In this document: piece by piece, positions 51,634 through 60,761 of the stretch
Layout of the letters: every line of letters begins with the position of its first letter
How positions within the stretch are numbered: the first letter of the stretch is position 1
Source: CAVVAL01 sp963740215
GTDB lineage: Bacteria > Actinomycetota > Actinomycetes > Mycobacteriales > Cryptosporangiaceae
Reading direction: 5' to 3'
NCBI GenBank assembly: GCA_963740215.1
Contig: CAVUDJ010000019.1
Location: 1,984,001 to 2,048,000 of the forward strand
Length of the DNA stretch: 64,000 nucleotides
Notes under the pieces: model-generated
Seen by the model: only the letters and a program-made list of their open reading frames with translations
What the model was told of the DNA's origin: nothing
The model's database searches: none
Translations under genes and position numbers: made by a program

Positions 51634-52321
51634 CCGTGACGCGCACACCCGCGTGCGCCTTGTACCGCCGGTTGACCGAGATCAGGTTCGCCGTGAGCGC
51701 CTCCACCTGGTGCGCGTTGCGGAGCCGTCCGGCGTAGACGCCCCGCATGCCGGGGATCCGGCCGGCGAGCGCCGCGACCAGGTCGGTGGCCGCGCGGTCC
51801 TCACCCAGCACGAGGACATCGGTGTCGATCTGCGGCACCTCCGGATCGAGGAGCAGCACCGCGCTGATGTGGTGGAAGGCGGCCGTCACCCGGCTGTCCG
51901 GCAGCAGCGCGGCGGCCTGCTGCGCGGCGCTGCCCTCGGCGACGGGGAGCGCGTAGGCACCCTGCTTGTCGAAGCCGAGCGGGTTGACGCAGTCCACGAC
52001 GACCTTGCCTGCGAGCTGGTCGCGCAGCGACTCCAGCAGCGCGCCGTGACCGTCCCACGGCACCGCAACGATGACGATGTCCGCCTTCGCCGCGACCGTC
52101 GCGTTGTCGGAGCCGCTGATCTCGGTTCCGACGCCCAGCGCGTTCAGCTCGGCCGCAGCGGACTCGGCGCGTGCCGCGTCCCGGGAGCCGACCAGCACCT
52201 GCTGACCGGCGACGGCCAGCCGGTACGCCAGGCCCTTGCCCTGCGGGCCGGTGCCGCCGAGGACGCCGACCACCAGCGTCGTCACGTCCAGGGTCTGGTC
52301 GGCGGTCGGCGTGCTGGTCAT
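51626..52321 (-). CDS. npdG: NADPH-dependent F420 reductase (FNO/NpdG)
   Basis: The enzyme moves hydride between NADPH and coenzyme F420. The 231-residue product has the Rossmann motif VVGVLGGTGPQGKGLAYRLAVAGQQVLVGSRD, then DIVIVAVPWDGHGALLESLRDQLAGKVVVDCVNPL and the F420 domain AAFHHISAVLLLDPEVP. The name npdG follows the archaeal/actinobacterial usage. It fits the presence of F420-type LLM and PPOX enzymes elsewhere in the window. It overlaps the metal-receptor gene by 8 bases. The gap to the RNB gene (52322-52549) holds no gene. Confidence 0.93.
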   Translation of the reverse strand: MTSTPTADQTLDVTTLVVGVLGGTGPQGKGLAYRLAVAGQQVLVGSRDAARAESAAAELNALGVGTEISGSDNATVAAKADIVIVAVPWDGHGALLESLRDQLAGKVVVDCVNPLGFDKQGAYALPVAEGSAAQQAAALLPDSRVTAAFHHISAVLLLDPEVPQIDTDVLVLGEDRAATDLVAALAGRIPGMRGVYAGRLRNAHQVEALTANLISVNRRYKAHAGVRVTDV

Positions 52322-52549
52322 CGAGTCCTCCTGGGTACGGCCGTCCTGATCAGCCCCATCCTGTCACCGCGGGTCGCACGCTCCGGAGGCACGCGACGAA
52401 GATCACTAGTGCTGTGTCCACTGACGTTTGCGGGCCCGAGGCCGAGTCCAGCGTGGGGCTGCCAAGGCGGAGGAGGAGCGCATGCCGTTGTTGCATGCGC
52501 GCGGCGTGTACGACAACGCCGGCAGCGCCGGGCTGGGCCGGCCGAAGCC

Positions 52550-53968
52550 CTAGGGCACGCGGCGGCCGACGAGTTCGAACCGGACCTTGCGCGTCGACGC
52601 GACGACCTGCGCCAGCCGCACCTTGACCCGGCTGCCGAGGTGGAAGCCGGTGCCGGTGCACTTCGCCCGCACCGCCGGATCGTCGAGCACGACCGTCGCA
52701 CCGTCACCGTTCAGCTCGACCACGGCCGCGTCGAACAGCTCCCCGGTACGCCCGGCGAGCACCATCGCTTCGGCCAGGTCGATGACGGCGCGCTCCACCT
52801 CGTGCGAGCGCTTGTCAGAGCGCGCCATCGCCTCGGGCAGACCCGGCAGGGCGGCGCGCGCCCACTCCGGCACGTCGACGCCGGCGTTCAGCGCGAGGCA
52901 GATCTCGGTGGCGTACCGGTCGGCGAGACGGCGCAGCGGTGCGGTGACGTGCGCGTACGCCGAGGCGACGGCCGAGTGCAACGGCTGCTCGGGCGGGGCG
53001 CCGTCGAACGGGGTGTACGCCGCGCCGCGCAGCAACGACGCCGCCAGGTCGAGGAAAGCCGCGCCGCGCGGATCGGACGGGTCCACCGAGGCGATCACCG
53101 CACTCGGGGTAGCGCCGTCCGGCCAGTCGACGCCGAGTGCGGGAGCCGCCCCGCGGAGCCGCTCCACGTCGCGGGGATCCGCCGGTGGCAACGTGCGCAG
53201 CAGGCCGATCCCACCGTCGAGCATGATCCTCGCCGCGCACTCGCCGGTGAGCAGCGAGATGTGCGCGTTGTACTCCTCGACGGCCGGCGGCGCGCGGAAC
53301 GTCAGCTTCCAGCCGCCGCCTGCGACCTCCTGCACCTCCTGATCGGGAAGGTTGAGGTCGATCGCGCCACGGCGAGCCGCACGGTCGAGGCGGAGCCTGC
53401 CGATCTCGGCAAGGGGCGCGATCGGTTCGGGGAGGCGTCCGGCGTCGAGATCCGCCTGGACGCCCACGTAGTCGAGCTGCGCCGTGCTGCGGACCAGCGC
53501 GCGGCGCACGTCCACGGCGACCGCCTCGCCGGTGTCGTCCAGGTCGATCGTCCACACGACGGCCGGCCGCGTCTCGCCGGGAAGCAGACTCGCGGCGCCC
53601 TCGCTCAACACCGTCGGGTGCAGCGGCACGCGCGCGTCCGGGAAGTACTGCGTCTGGCCGCGACGCTGCGCCTCGGCGTCGATCGCGCCGCCGGGCTTGA
53701 CGAAGCCGGCCACGTCCGCGATCGCGTAATGGATCCGGTATCCCGAACCGCTGGCGCTGAGGTGCATCGCCTGATCGAGATCGCGCGCGCCGATCGGGTC
53801 GATCGTCACGAACGGGACGTCGGTCAGATCCGTCCCGGGCCGTGGCGGTGCAGCCGCCACCTGCTCCGCTTCGGCGAGCACCTCCGTGGGGAAGTGCTCG
53901 GGAAGGTCGAGTTCACGGCGCAGTGCGGTGAAGTCGATGTCGGGGGCGCTGACTCGATGGGCTGGCAC
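52550..53968 (-). CDS. RNB-domain ribonuclease (RNase II/R family)
   Basis: The 472-residue protein is a compact RNB exonuclease: FVTIDPIGARDLDQAMHL carries the metal Asp residues, then YRIHYAIADVAGFVKPGGAID, VWTIDLDDTG, and AYAHVTAPLRRLADRYATE near residue 350, with a short C-terminal beta domain (GSRVKVRLAQV). N-terminal cold-shock domains of RNase R are missing, as usual for this actinobacterial form. It should degrade RNA 3' to 5' in the cytoplasm. It begins 35 bases past the stop of the H1-like gene and points the same way. Confidence 0.95.
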   Translation of the reverse strand: MPAHRVSAPDIDFTALRRELDLPEHFPTEVLAEAEQVAAAPPRPGTDLTDVPFVTIDPIGARDLDQAMHLSASGSGYRIHYAIADVAGFVKPGGAIDAEAQRRGQTQYFPDARVPLHPTVLSEGAASLLPGETRPAVVWTIDLDDTGEAVAVDVRRALVRSTAQLDYVGVQADLDAGRLPEPIAPLAEIGRLRLDRAARRGAIDLNLPDQEVQEVAGGGWKLTFRAPPAVEEYNAHISLLTGECAARIMLDGGIGLLRTLPPADPRDVERLRGAAPALGVDWPDGATPSAVIASVDPSDPRGAAFLDLAASLLRGAAYTPFDGAPPEQPLHSAVASAYAHVTAPLRRLADRYATEICLALNAGVDVPEWARAALPGLPEAMARSDKRSHEVERAVIDLAEAMVLAGRTGELFDAAVVELNGDGATVVLDDPAVRAKCTGTGFHLGSRVKVRLAQVVASTRKVRFELVGRRVP

Positions 53969-54003
53969 CGTCCGTTCCTATCAGACTGTGCCAGCCCCGC
54001 GGA

Positions 54004-54833
54004 TCAACGCGCCGGTTTCTTGGCGGCCGCGCGCGTGGCCGGCGCCGCCTTCTTCGTGGCCGTGCTGCGCTTGGCCGGCGGCGCCTTCTTCGCCAGCCGC
54101 CTTGGCCGTGGTGCGCTTCGTGGCCGGCGCCTTCTTCGCCGGTGCGGTCTTGGCGGCGGGCGCCTTCTTGGCAGGTGCCTTCTTGGCCAGCGCGGTCTTG
54201 GCCGTGGTGCGCTTCGTGGCCGGCGCCTTCTTCGCCGGTGCGGTCTTGGCGGCGGGGGCCCTCTTGGCGGGTGCCTTCTTGGCCAGCGCGGTCTTCTTCG
54301 CCGGTGCGGTCTTCGCGGCGGGGGCCTTCTTGGCCAGCGCGATCTTCCTTGCCGGTGGCGGTCTTCGCGGCAGTCTTCTTGACGACCGCCTTCCTGGTGA
54401 CGGTCGCCTTGGCGGCGGTCTTCTTGGCCGGCGCCGTCTTGGCCGCCGTCGCCACCGTCTTCCGCACCGCCGTCGCCTTGGCGGTGGTCTTTCTGGCTGC
54501 CGTCTTCGTCGCCGTCTTGGTCACAGTGGACTTGGCGGCCGGCGCCGTCTTGACCGCGGCCCGCGTGGCCGGCGCCTTCTTCGCGGCCGTCTTCGTCGCG
54601 GCTTGCGTCTTCTTCGCCACCGTGGATCTCGCCGTGGCGGTCTTCGCTGTGGTCGTCTTCTTCGTCGCTGCCTTCTTCACCGCGGAGGTCGACGTCGCAC
54701 CCTTCCTCGCCGTCGATTTCGCGACGACCTTCTTCACCGCTGTCTTCGCGGGCGCCGCCTTCTTCGTGGCGACCTTCCCAGCGGCTTTCTTCGCCACCGT
54801 CTTACGAGCGGCGGACTTCGTCGCTGCGGCCAT
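54004..54833 (-). CDS. Lysine/alanine-rich histone-H1-like protein (two single-base frameshifts)
   Basis: After removing one base near 54347 and one near 54099 the gene reads as 275 residues, nearly all Ala, Lys, Thr, Pro, Arg: AKKAAGKVATKKAAPAKTAV at the start, AKKAPAAKTAPAKKAPATKR repeats, and RAAAKKPAR at the end. There is no globular domain, so it resembles the basic C-terminal tail of histone H1, HupB or Hc1-like proteins and probably binds DNA or RNA nonspecifically. It is part of the same leftward stretch as the RNB gene. The repeats make it prone to assembly error. Confidence 0.8.
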
Positions 54834-54933
54834 CTCCAGCCTCCTTGAGGGGCGTTATCGTTTCCATAACAGATCCGACTGATGACCATGTCAATATGCC
54901 ACGCCGAATTTCCTGGCGGCGCAATAGCCCTAC

Positions 54934-55131
54934 TCAGCCGCCATTTTCCCAGCGTTCGTCCTCTGCGTCCCACTCCTGATTCCGCTGCTGGACACGCTGC
55001 AATGCTTGCTGTGCCTCGGATTCCGTGCGATACGGGCCGAGCCGTTCACGTCCGGGACACACGTCGTCGCCGGTCTCCACACGAGAATGTTTCACGCACC
55101 AGTAGAACGCCGTCGATCCGATGTCAGCCAT
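54934..55131 (-). CDS. Small conserved actinobacterial protein
   Basis: The 65-residue product (FYWCVKHSRVETGDDVCPGR, RLGPYRTESEAQQALQRVQQ, WDAEDERWENGG) matches a small family I know from many actinomycetes: a WC...C pair that may bind metal or form a disulfide, followed by an amphipathic helix. No function is known. ATG 55131 overlaps the 3' end of the DUF305-like remnant. It sits upstream of the H1-like gene, same strand. Confidence 0.8.
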   Translation of the reverse strand: MADIGSTAFYWCVKHSRVETGDDVCPGRERLGPYRTESEAQQALQRVQQRNQEWDAEDERWENGG

Positions 55132-55574
55132 GGGTCCACTCTGCACCCGCGGCGGGCTCCACGCCACCGCAGCAGCAGCGAGCGTTCTCTTCCGCTGCGC
55201 TGCTGGTCCCGCGACATCTCCACGGCGCCCTCGTGGTGCTTGATCATCAGCGTCAGGAAGAGGCGGTCGGCCTCGTTCGCCGGTGGCTTTTCCAACGACG
55301 CCAGTTCCTCCGCCGACGCCATTCCGGGCATCGCGTGGTGACTTCCGGCGTCCTCCGCGGGCACGTCTTCGCCCCATTTGCGGAGCCAGCCGGACATCGT
55401 CGCCATCTCCGGATCCTGCGCGGCCTTGAGGCGTTCGGCGAGCGGCCGCGCGTGCGGCGTCCCCGCCGACAATGCCTTGTCCGCCTCACGACGGTGGACG
55501 ATCATGTCGCCGGCGGATTCCGCGTGGGCGGCTTGCCCACCGGAACATCTTGTGGCCAGAACTCCGATGAGCAT
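55092..55574 (-). pseudogene. DUF305-like protein, apparently decayed
   Basis: The middle matches DUF305 (SAGDMIVHRREADKALSAGT, ARPLAERLKAAQDPEMATMS, GWLRKWGED, LFLTLMIKHHEGAVEMSRDQ), a family often linked to copper handling. The first metal motif is HRR instead of HHR, the lipobox reads LATRC, and after QQRSG the frame turns into Arg-rich noise in place of the expected last helix. It also overlaps the next gene by 40 bases. These signs suggest decay or a lost 3' end; a sequencing error is possible. Confidence 0.6.
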
Positions 55575-55748
55575 GGCAATGGGGATGGCGGAATGTGGCG
55601 GACGAACACGTTGTGCTCAGGTCCGCGGCACCGACAGTTCAGCGAGTGGTGGCGGGTCGAGTGAGCGACGGTGGTGGCCAGCACGACGGCCGCCGGCCAC
55701 GCTACCCGTAACGCGCATCCGGTGCCGGCGAAGCCTATGCGCCGCCGC

Positions 55749-56216
55749 TCAGTGGTACTTGTGCGTGACGGCGTGGCCCTTGCCCCGCGCGATCAGCCAC
55801 CTGTTCACCGGAACCGTGACCACGAACGCCACCGCCAACGCGAACGCAAGGCTGCCCCAGAACAGCGGGCTGGCGAGACCGGCCTCCATGGCACCCGGGA
55901 CGGCCACGATCACCAGGTTGTCGACGATCTCCATCACCGTGATCGAGAGCGTGTCGGCGGCGAGCGCCACCCCGAGCGCCGGCAGCAGCGAAAGCCCTGC
56001 CCGCAGCACCGGGACCACCGTGAACGAGTAGCCGAAGACGAACGCCAGCGCCACTGCGAGCGCAATAGACGGCGCGACGCTCCATCCGAGCGCGCTGGCG
56101 ATCACCAGGCCGAGCACCTCACCGATCGCACATCCGGTGAGGCAGTGCAGGGTGGCGCTCACCGCTTGCCTCGTCAGCGACTGGTGATTCGTTGCCGTGT
56201 GGCCGTGATGATCCAT
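55749..56216 (-). CDS. DUF4396 membrane protein under a CsoR-like operator
   Basis: The 155-residue membrane protein matches DUF4396 (TLHCLTGCAIGEVLGLVIASALGW, with the conserved Cys pair, and four helices to VNRWLIARGKGHAVTHKYH). His-rich ends (MDHHGHTATNHQ; HKYH) suggest metal binding. The second ATG, 56216, is preferred because GGAGG lies 8 bases upstream; the ATG at 56231 has none. TATAGT at 56240-56245 is a likely -10 element inside the CsoR-like palindrome, which implies induction by copper or a similar signal (inference). Confidence 0.88.
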   Translation of the reverse strand: MDHHGHTATNHQSLTRQAVSATLHCLTGCAIGEVLGLVIASALGWSVAPSIALAVALAFVFGYSFTVVPVLRAGLSLLPALGVALAADTLSITVMEIVDNLVIVAVPGAMEAGLASPLFWGSLAFALAVAFVVTVPVNRWLIARGKGHAVTHKYH

Positions 56217-56242
56217 CTGATCCACCTCCATGGCCGCCCACT

Positions 56243-56259
56243 ATACCCCCTAGGGGTAT
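56243..56259 (-). promoter_or_regulatory. CsoR-like operator
   Basis: ATACCCCCTAGGGGTAT is a near-perfect palindrome of the copper-sensor CsoR type and overlaps the putative -10 box of the DUF4396 gene. No csoR gene is in the window. A CsoR relative sensing persulfide or another metal could use the same site. Confidence 0.75.
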
Positions 56260-56267
56260 CGCGGGCA

Positions 56268-56323
56268 CCCCCTGAATGTTCCCGACAGCGCGTGCGCACA
56301 CCCTGTCGGGAACATTCAGGGGG
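56268..56323. terminator. Hairpin, family C (copy 2)
   Basis: Perfect 21-bp arms including CCCCTGAATGTTCCCGACAG close on CGCGTGCGCACACC. It matches 24209-24260 in both stem and loop. It lies 132 bases past the SCO6745-like gene's stop; the sequence between is GC-rich noncoding. Confidence 0.75.
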
Positions 56324-56455
56324 TAAGGCCCCACGGCCCGGCGCGGGGTCAGGCCCACGGTCCGCGCGGGGTAAGGCCCCACGGCCGCGCGCACCACCGC
56401 CCGGCGCACCACGCCCCGCGCGAAGCCCCGGGCGCCACAGTCCCGCGCGCCGGGA

Positions 56456-57325
56456 TCAGAGGTCGGCGACGTCCGACCAGTCCAGGCCCATCGGGTTCGG
56501 CATCGGCAGCGCTCCACTGCTGACGATGAGGTTCGACATCGGACGGACCAGCTCGGCGAGACGATCGGTGTCGGTAGGCCCGGCCGCGCGCCACACCGCG
56601 GCCGCCAGTTCGTCCGTCACCCTCTCCACTTCGGCGCGCAGCTCGACACCAGCGGGTGTCGCCACACCGGAGGAGTCGACGAGACCGCGCGCGCGGAGCC
56701 CGTCCTCGGCATCGGCCCACTCCTGCTCCGACCACTTGCGGGCGAACAGCAGCATGTCCTTCGGCGGGCCGCCGGCCTGTGAGAACGTGACGTGCGCCTG
56801 CAACGGGTCCAGGCCGGCGCAGACGAGCGCCGCCACGTGCCCGTCGCCCCGATGCTCGCGCAGGATCGTGAGCGCCTGCCACAACACGAGGTGCGGCTCG
56901 CTCGGCCACGGCAGTGCCGCGTTGGCGGCGGCGAGCGGGCGGCCGGCGGTGGAGGCGAGCCCGGCGGCGCGGCGCGCCAGTTCGGCGGCCTCGGCAAGTT
57001 CCTTGCTGTCGACGATCGCGCCGAGGATCCGTCGCAGCGCGGCATCCATCGCGCGCAGCCGGGCGTCCAGGATCGCTTCCGGCGACGCCAACGACCATGC
57101 GTCCGGGATAGCCCGCGCCACCATCGCCGGGTGGAAGTTGTAGAACGTCGCGGTGACCAGCTCCGCACTGGCGGCGCCCAGCGGCGCTGACCGCGACGCG
57201 AAGTAGCTCATCCAGCCGCCGCGCAGGCCGAGCGCGTCGGTGGCCTGGCGGGCCTCGGGCGCGAAGTAGGTGACGGCGTGGACAGGTTCGAGGAGCCGCC
57301 ACATGCGGCGGGCGAGCGACGTCAT
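56456..57325 (-). CDS. SCO6745-family protein
   Basis: The 289-residue helical protein matches the actinobacterial family represented by Streptomyces SCO6745 (LARRMWRLLEPVHAVTYFAPEARQATDALGLRGGWMSYFASRSAPLG, TATFYNFHPAMVARAIPDAW, LREHRGDGHVAALVCAGLDPLQAHV, and a helical C-terminus rich in AEVERVTDELA). The C-terminal part resembles a winged-helix MarR-type fold. Function unknown. ATG 57325 follows GGGAGG; an earlier in-frame ATG (57364) is less likely. Confidence 0.9.
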   Translation of the reverse strand: MTSLARRMWRLLEPVHAVTYFAPEARQATDALGLRGGWMSYFASRSAPLGAASAELVTATFYNFHPAMVARAIPDAWSLASPEAILDARLRAMDAALRRILGAIVDSKELAEAAELARRAAGLASTAGRPLAAANAALPWPSEPHLVLWQALTILREHRGDGHVAALVCAGLDPLQAHVTFSQAGGPPKDMLLFARKWSEQEWADAEDGLRARGLVDSSGVATPAGVELRAEVERVTDELAAAVWRAAGPTDTDRLAELVRPMSNLIVSSGALPMPNPMGLDWSDVADL

Positions 57326-57419
57326 CTGGAGAGCCTCCCGGTCGGGTGCTCCCCACTCCATCACAACGCCCGCCCCACGGCCCGCCCGGCCAACGGGGAG
57401 CCCCGCCGCAACGGAGCAG

Positions 57420-57632
57420 TCAGGCGCCGTCCTCCAGGCGGAATCCCACCTTGAGCCCGACCTGGAAGTGGCCGACCTGTCCGTCGGCGATGTGACCGCG
57501 GATCTGTGTCACCTCGAACCAGTCCAGGTTCCGGATGGTCGTGTTGGCGCGGGTGATCGCGTTGCGGATCGCCTGGTCGATCGACTCGGATGAGGACCCG
57601 ACGATCTCGCTGACGCTGTAGGTGTGGTTCAC
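57420..57632 (-). CDS. Dodecin
   Basis: The 70-residue product is a dodecin, a small flavin-storing protein that forms hollow dodecamers: YSVSEIVGSSSESIDQAIRNAITRANTTIRNLDWFEVTQIRGHIADGQVGHFQVGLKVGFRLED. The flavin-stacking Trp (DWFEV) and the Gln after IRGH...GQVGHFQV are in place. GTG 57632 has GGAAGG 8 bases upstream and gives the standard N-terminus; GTG 57641 is an alternative. Confidence 0.95.
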   Translation of the reverse strand: MNHTYSVSEIVGSSSESIDQAIRNAITRANTTIRNLDWFEVTQIRGHIADGQVGHFQVGLKVGFRLEDGA

Positions 57633-57849
57633 GGTGATCACCTTCCGAAACGGCGGCAGGTACAGGTCTCACCTCATCAGGTCTCGCGCCGCCTGGCGAC
57701 CCCAACACTCCGCACGGCGCACCGGCCACTCAGCTCAGGAGAGGGTCAGCCGATCGGTCACAATCGCCACCGGCGCACGAGGCGGGGTCACGACTGTCGC
57801 AGGCCCGGCGTACGATCCGAGCTTCACCGCATCCCGCATGGGGGTATTG

Positions 57850-59146
57850 ATGTCGTTCCTGCGCAGCCGGCGCACGCTGTCGTTAGCCGTATTGCTCACC
57901 GCCGGAGTCCTCGTAGGAACCGCGTTGCCGCAAGCCAACGCCTCCATCCAGCACCCCAGGGTGGTCTCCGACAACCCGGCCGACTTCACGCCGCACGTCA
58001 TCGACGACCCCGCCACCGTGGCCGACGCGGCCGTGCACGCGTTTCACCAGGTCGGCACCACGATGTACGCGGGCGGCGCGTTCGGCAAGGTCCGCAACGT
58101 CAACCAGGCCGCCACCCACCGGCGCTACAACCTGATGTCGTTCAACGCCACGACCGGCCTGCTCACCGGCTTCGCGCCGAACATCAACGGTCCTGTCTGG
58201 GCGATCACCTCCAGCGGCACCGCCGTCTACGTCGCGGGCCAGTTCACCGTCGTCAACGGGGTGGCGCGGCGCGGCATCGTCAAGCTCGACGGCGCCACCG
58301 GCGCGGTCGACCCCAACTTCAACGCAGCGCTGCCGTCCGGCAAGGTCACCGACGCGCGCATCGTCGGCGGGCGGCTCTACCTCGCGGGCACGTTCCCCAA
58401 GGGGCTCATCGCGGTCTTCCCCACCACCGGTAAGGACGGTTTCTACGTGAACCTGCCGGCCGCCGGCGTGCTCGCCTCCAACGCCGGCCCTACTCGGGGT
58501 CGACCGCATCGCGATCAGCCCCAACGGCGCCTACCTCGTCGGCATCGGCAACTTCACGAGCATCGGCGGCCAGCGCCGCTACCGCGCGTTCATGCTCACG
58601 CTCTGGGCCACGAAGGCCACCGTCAACGCCTGGCGCTACGTGCCGCTGGAGCGCATGTGCGCCAACTCCGCCGCGCCCGGATACCTCACCGACGTCGACT
58701 TCACCTGGGACGGGAGCTGGTTCGTCCTCACCGCCACCGGCGGCTCGGTGATGACCGCTGCGCACCGGGGCACGTCCATCTGCGACGCCGCCGCCCGCTT
58801 CAACACCAACGTGCCCGCCCCCACCAAGCCCGTCTGGATCAACTACACCGGCGGCGACACCCTCACCTCGGTCGCCGTCACCGGACCCGCCGTGTACGTG
58901 CAGGGCCACCAGCGCTGGCTCAACAACTTCTACGGTAACAACTCCGCGGGCCCAGGCGCAGTCGCGCGGCCGGGCATCGGCGCCATCCACCCGGTCACTG
59001 GCCTGGCCCTGCCCTGGAACCCGGGCAAGGAGGGCGGCATCGGCGGCAAGGATCTCTACGCCACCACCGCTGGCCTGTGGGTCGGCAGCGACACCAACTT
59101 CATCAGGGGCGAGTTCCACCCCTCCCTAGCCCACATGCCTTTCTGA
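57850..59146 (+). CDS. Secreted beta-propeller-like protein (single-base frameshift)
   Basis: The reconstructed 431 residues start with a signal peptide (RRTLSLAVLLTAGVLVGTALPQANA). The rest is made of propeller blades of the delta-60/PQQ-like kind with YAGGAFGKVRN, VYVAGQFTVVNGVARRGIVKLDGATGAVDPNF, LYLAGTFPK and FTSIGGQRRYRAFM. One extra G in the run 58496-58499 breaks the frame; removing it yields NAGPTRVDRIAISPNGAYLV. Such secreted actinobacterial proteins are of unknown role, perhaps binding. ATG 57850 follows GGGGG. Confidence 0.85.
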
Positions 59147-59166
59147 GGGGTGGCCCGCTCCGCGTC

Positions 59167-59194
59167 AGATCAAGAGCTTTCACAAGCTTGATCT
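59167..59194 (+). terminator. Hairpin after the propeller gene
   Basis: AGATCAAG (59167-59174) pairs with CTTGATCT (59187-59194), with a short inner pair CTT/AAG, 20 bases after the stop codon. Confidence 0.7.
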
Positions 59195-59857
59195 AGCTAC
59201 GACCGTCACGAACCGGCCTTGCGGCGGCCTGGTTGGTGTGGTCGTCGGCGGGTCCAGCGTCTAGCCGAGCGTCGCGCGCCGACGGACTGCGCGACTGACG
59301 CCGCGTCACTGGCCGCGCCGTGGCGCTCGCGCGCCGTGCGTCCGGTGCAGCCGCTCGGCCAGCGCTTGTGCGGCCGCTCGGCGCGGGCACTTCGTGCCGG
59401 CGCTCGGCTCGGCGCTCGGCCAGCTCGGGCGGGCGCCTCGGCACGCGGCTCGACCGCCGCTCGTGCGGCCGCTCGACCGGCGACTTCGGCGGGCGCTCCG
59501 CCGACGCGTGGGCCAGCACCCGTGCTGGTCGCCGCATCGGTGGAAGCCGAGCCGCAGGTCGCACCGCTGCGGCGAGCCGGCGATCCCGGTCGGCAAGCTC
59601 CCGCCGCTGCCGCTCGGACGGCTCCCGATCGGAACGGCAACCCTGCCACTGCTCAACGGCCGCTGATACGGTCGCGGGAGCGCTCCTCCATCGAGACCGG
59701 CGCGGCGGTCCTTGCAGCACGAGGCCGAGCGCTACTCTGCCGACCGGGCTCGCAGGTGTCGACGTGCGGGTCGGGGCCGAGTCCGCGCCCGGCTGGGCGG
59801 TGCGGCTCGGTCGCGACGCCCGGCTCGGCAGCGGTCCTGTGGGCCCCGCGGCACCAC
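59195..59857. other. Low-complexity gene-free stretch
   Basis: About 660 bases of CGCTCGG/CGGCGCTCGG-rich sequence. Long frames are open on both strands only because stop codons are rare in it; they are Arg/Ala/Pro-rich, lack ribosome sites and resemble no family. It looks like amplified short GC repeats. Confidence 0.55.
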
Positions 59858-59940
59858 CATCCACAGTCGAATACTCGGGGAAGGAGAACCCTACGCAGTC
59901 GCCGGGTAGCGTTTCCTTCCCCGACGTAGTCCCCAAATGG
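59858..59940. repeat. Dispersed hairpin, family D (copy 3)
   Basis: ACTCGGGGAAGGAGAACCC pairs with GGGTAGCGTTTCCTTCCCCG, with outer CCATCC/AAATGG pairing. It shares GGGGAAGG and AACCCTACG with 20714-20789. Confidence 0.75.
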
Positions 59941-60018
59941 ACGGTTCCAGCCGGGCGCGACCCAGCGGTCTCAGCCCTCGATCACAGTTCGGTGAACAGC
60001 CCGAGTGCGGTTGCTTGG

Positions 60019-60105
60019 CCATCCCGTCGCCGTCATCCCGGGCAGGCCGAGGCCACCATGACCAGCACGCCGCGCTGGTCAGCGGCGGGACGACGGGGAC
60101 GGGAT
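60019..60105. repeat. Dispersed hairpin, family E (copy 2)
   Basis: CCATCCCGTCGCCGTC and GACGGGGACGGGAT flank a loop of about 45 bases; stem and part of the loop (CGCCGCGCT) match 18587-18667. Confidence 0.8.
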
Positions 60106-60118
60106 CGGCGCGAGCCGA

Positions 60119-60465
60119 CTATGAGTCAGGTGTCACCCACTGGACCAGAGTCCAGGTGCCGATGACCACCGCGGCGATTCCATACAGGACCAGCACCACA
60201 CGCACGCCCAATTGCAGCCGCTCCTTCGGGGTCCTGTCTGGCACGGAGAATGGCTTGGGCTCAGGAGGAGCGGCTTCTGCAGCCAATCCGCGGCGTGTTG
60301 CTGGGAGCAGAATTCCTTGTCGATGGGCATGCCTACGTCCCTGTCGATCTCGACGTAGAGCCACCCCGGGGCGTCGCCATTGGAGTCAAGCGACTGCCGC
60401 CGTCCGCACTCGCCGCAGAGGACACTGTCGTCGGAGTACGCATTCTCAGAGTAATCGCTGGTCAC
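60119..60465 (-). CDS. Small membrane protein with a zinc-binding N-terminus (frameshifted)
   Basis: The first part (VLCGECGRRQSLDSNGDAPG, DKEFCSQQHAADWL) has CxxC and later Cys/His typical of a zinc ribbon; the last part (KERLQLGVRVVLVLYGIAAVVIGTWTLVQWV) is a membrane helix in another frame. One missing base near 60282 joins them to 115 residues ending at 60119. GTG 60465 is the likely start. The zinc domain should face the cytoplasm. No family is recognised. A gene-free stretch separates it from rnpB. Confidence 0.6.
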
Positions 60466-60761
60466 ATCACCAGTTTCGCAGGCCGGCGCTACACACGATA
60501 CGCTGGTGGTATCGCCGACCACGACCGGACAGCGGGCGTCACGAGCGGGGCAGGAGCTGACTACTCCTGATGACGCGCTGCGCAGGTCGCGGCGGGTGGT
60601 GCGCGAAAATCCGACTGGTTCTGGGGAGTTCGGACGCGTCGCAGCAGGGCGCGTCCAGGGCGCCACAGCGTCGAACCGAACCGACGCGGACCAGCGTCGA
60701 CCGTCAGCGATGGCGCATCACGGCAGGCCAGAGGCGCGCCTAGCCCAACGAGCGGGCGGTG
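60466..60761. other. Gene-free stretch
   Basis: Between the small membrane gene and the 3' end of rnpB. It holds a short palindrome near 60500 (CGATACGCTGGTGGTATCG) that may be part of the membrane gene's promoter region, and nothing else that I can support. Confidence 0.45.

Noticed and set aside
59193..59936. Overlapping long frames on both strands at 59.2-59.9 kb
   Set aside because: Low-complexity CGCTCGG repeats open all frames; no domain, ribosome site or hydrophobic pattern.
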